Below, one piece after another: positions 61,696 to 64,000 of a stretch of DNA of 64,000 nt. Below the pieces are notes generated by a model. The model ran no database searches and had not been told where the DNA came from. It saw only the letters and a program-made list of their open reading frames with translations. Both the position numbers and the translations under genes were made by a program. Position 1 is the stretch's first letter; each line of letters opens with the position of its first letter. Source of the DNA: Bacteroidales bacterium (GTDB taxonomy: Bacteria > Bacteroidota > Bacteroidia > Bacteroidales > Paludibacteraceae); the NCBI GenBank assembly GCA_012837935.1, contig DUQG01000008.1, positions 89,395-153,394 of the forward strand, written 5' to 3'.

Positions 61696-62625
61696 ATGAG
61701 AAAAATTACCCTGCTTATTAGTATGATTTTTGTTTTAGCGGCTAATGCGCAAATTACCGAGGGCGAAGCCGAACTAAAAGAGTTGAAAACCGACACTGTA
61801 GCATCGTGGAAAAAAGGTGGAATTACCAGCTTAAACCTCTCACAAACATCACTTGTCAACTGGGCTGCCGGTGGTCAAAACTCAATGTCGCTTAATGGAA
61901 TGCTGAGCTTATTTGCAAACTATTTCGACGAAAAAAACTCTTGGGAAAACAACTTAGACCTAGGCTATGGATTGTTAAAACAAAGTAATTACAACGGTGT
62001 TATGAAAACCGACGACCGTATTGATTTTATTTCCAAGTACGGAAGAAAGGCATTTAAAAGTTTTTATTATGCGGGATTGCTCAATTTCAAAACTCAGTTT
62101 GCAAAAGGGTATAACTATCCGAACGACAGTATTCGAATTTCAAATTTTTTAGCACCGGCTTATCTTCTTGGTGCTGTGGGTTTGAACTATATTCCTAATC
62201 AATACTTTAATGCGTTTATCTCGCCATTGACAGGAAAATTCACTTTTGTAAACGATGAATATTTGTCGGATAAAGGTGCTTTTGGTGTGGAAAAAGGGAA
62301 AAAATCAAGAGCAGAACTTGGTGGTTATGTTCGTCTTGGGTTTGTGAAAAATGATTTCAAAGAAGGTTTTTTCAAAAACTTCAGCATTGCTTCTAAATTG
62401 GATTTATTTTCCAACTACCTTAAAAACCCGCAATATATTGATGTGAACTGGGAAAATATAATTGGTATGAAGGTAAACGATTATATTTCGGTAAGCCTGA
62501 ATACGAACTTAATTTACGACTATGATATTAAATTTGATGCCAATGGCGATGGCTCTTTAGAAGGTGATAAAGCACGTGTGCAGTTCAAAGAAATTTTAGG
62601 AGTAGGTTTTATGTATAAGTTTTAG
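61696..62625 (+). CDS. DUF3078 outer-membrane-type protein
   Basis: Signal peptide; WKKGGITSLNLSQTSLVNWAAGGQNSMSLNGMLSLFANYFDEKNSWENNLDLGYG. Confidence 0.85.
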   Translation: MRKITLLISMIFVLAANAQITEGEAELKELKTDTVASWKKGGITSLNLSQTSLVNWAAGGQNSMSLNGMLSLFANYFDEKNSWENNLDLGYGLLKQSNYNGVMKTDDRIDFISKYGRKAFKSFYYAGLLNFKTQFAKGYNYPNDSIRISNFLAPAYLLGAVGLNYIPNQYFNAFISPLTGKFTFVNDEYLSDKGAFGVEKGKKSRAELGGYVRLGFVKNDFKEGFFKNFSIASKLDLFSNYLKNPQYIDVNWENIIGMKVNDYISVSLNTNLIYDYDIKFDANGDGSLEGDKARVQFKEILGVGFMYKF

Positions 62626-62677
62626 TTAGAGAAAAATAAAGCAAAATTACTAGTGTTGCATTAATTTGTTAATCATT

Positions 62678-63853
62678 TTAACTAAAATAAAAAAGCTCTT
62701 TGATATTTTGATTTTGTTTGACTTGAATTTCATTTTCAGGATTCAACAGCTCTCGTAAAGGCGTTTTGTCAAACAATGATGTATTTAGAATCTGCATTAT
62801 TTCATAAATAGACAGCGGACTTTCTGTTATGTATTTGATATGTGCTACAATTAAGTGGCTGCACACAGCCATCCATAGATGTATCTTAACTGCATTTTCG
62901 GAATATCCCCAAAGTTTTTTGACCGTCAGGTTTTGTTGTATCCATTTGAAGAAGATTTCTATTGTCCATCTGTTTTTATATAAATTTGCTATTTCAAGTG
63001 CAGTTACATCAAAGTTGTTCGTCAGAAATACGAGAAGTTCTTCGTTTCCTTTATCGTAAAATTCAACAAGTCGCAATTTTTCCGGATAAAAACGTTTTGA
63101 TTTAGGTATTATTAATTCAACAACCTTATCTGTACGAAGTCCGGTAGTTTTGTTTATGTTAAAATTTTGCTCAACTACTTGGTAACGCATCGTGTCTTTT
63201 GCTCTCGTGACAAAGAAAGCACCGGCATTGTTGATACGATACAAAGCTTCAAAATCTACATAGGTTTTATCCATTAAGTAAATTGCATTGGCATAAACGC
63301 TTATCACATCGAAAATATTACTGTCATGATATTTTCCGTCCGAAACGAAAATAAATTCCGGGATACTCCTACGTATATCAAGTAAAGTGTGCATTTTGAC
63401 AGCACCACGTGAGTATTTACCTTCTGCCCAAGTGCAGAGATTGATACTTACAGATATTGTTGTAGAATCAAGTGCGAATATCTCATTTTCAATATCTAAG
63501 TTCTGAACAGAAAAGCCCGCATAAAGCGGGCGGGCAAGTCTTATTAAAGAATAGCTGAAGTCCGCAAATATCATCCAGTTACGATGTTCGTTAGCACGAG
63601 AAATAACCGACACATCTACATGTTTTTTGATACCAAGATGATAAAGTTGATGTTTATGAGCTTTCAAACAAAGACAAATCGAACGAAGCGAAGATAAAGA
63701 TGCCAGTTGTCCGAAAAGAAGTTGGATAAACTGGTTCCAACAGGTAAACTCTCGAACATTATGATTGCCTTTGTAACGTTTAACACATTTACTGAACTCA
63801 TACTGACTTACAACTTCAAGAACTTGGGAAAAAACACATTTGCCTGAATACAT
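62678..63853 (-). mobile_element. IS4-family transposase with DUF4372-like N-terminus
   Basis: Intact 391-aa ORF; DDE-type motifs FALDSTTIS, YLMDKTYVDF, YKNRWTIEIFFKWIQQNLTVKKLWGYSENAVKIHLW (Y-(2)-R-(3)-E-(6)-K). Confidence 0.93.
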
Positions 63854-64000
63854 AATAATTTTGACATTATTTTTTTAGTACATGACAAAAATTACATAGC
63901 GATATAATTATCTAAAAATCAGCAAATTAACTTCATTTTTATTTGGAAAAGACCTTAGATTTTCGTATCTTTATAACTGATTACCAGTTAGTTATAATGA

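Overview
This 64 kb window is ordinary-looking chromosome from a Bacteroidota (probably Bacteroidales) bacterium. The evidence is SusE/SusF-type lipoproteins, type IX secretion (T9SS) C-terminal sorting domains, TAnnTTTG promoter boxes and AT-rich intergenic DNA. It opens in the 3' part of a starch-utilisation (Sus-like) locus, with a partial SusE, a SusE/F-like lipoprotein and two GH13 amylases; a third GH13 lipoprotein lies 8 kb away. The rest is mostly housekeeping: pnp, pepD, clpC, leuS, an ExbB/ExbD/ExbD/TonB cluster, lpxH, rarA, kbl, tdh, lysA, lysC, fur, purA, cdd and a carboxyltransferase/BCCP pair. There are two tRNAs (His-GTG, Arg-CCG), one AbiEii-type toxin module and one IS4-family transposase at the right edge. 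No CRISPR array, prophage or large defence island is visible. The unusual content is mainly intergenic: (i) a ~170-200 bp long-hairpin element in four copies whose arms are conserved but whose apex differs, one copy carrying a clean 19-bp GC-rich palindrome insertion; (ii) a tRNA-Arg(CCG) in which the near-universal G19-C56 tertiary pair reads as U19-A56; (iii) an AbiEii/DUF6922-like module flanked by direct repeats of a degenerate 'AATTTGTGT / ATCTGTGT' phrase; (iv) several other palindrome families and a heptamer tandem repeat. All family names are from reading the translations by eye; no database search was run.
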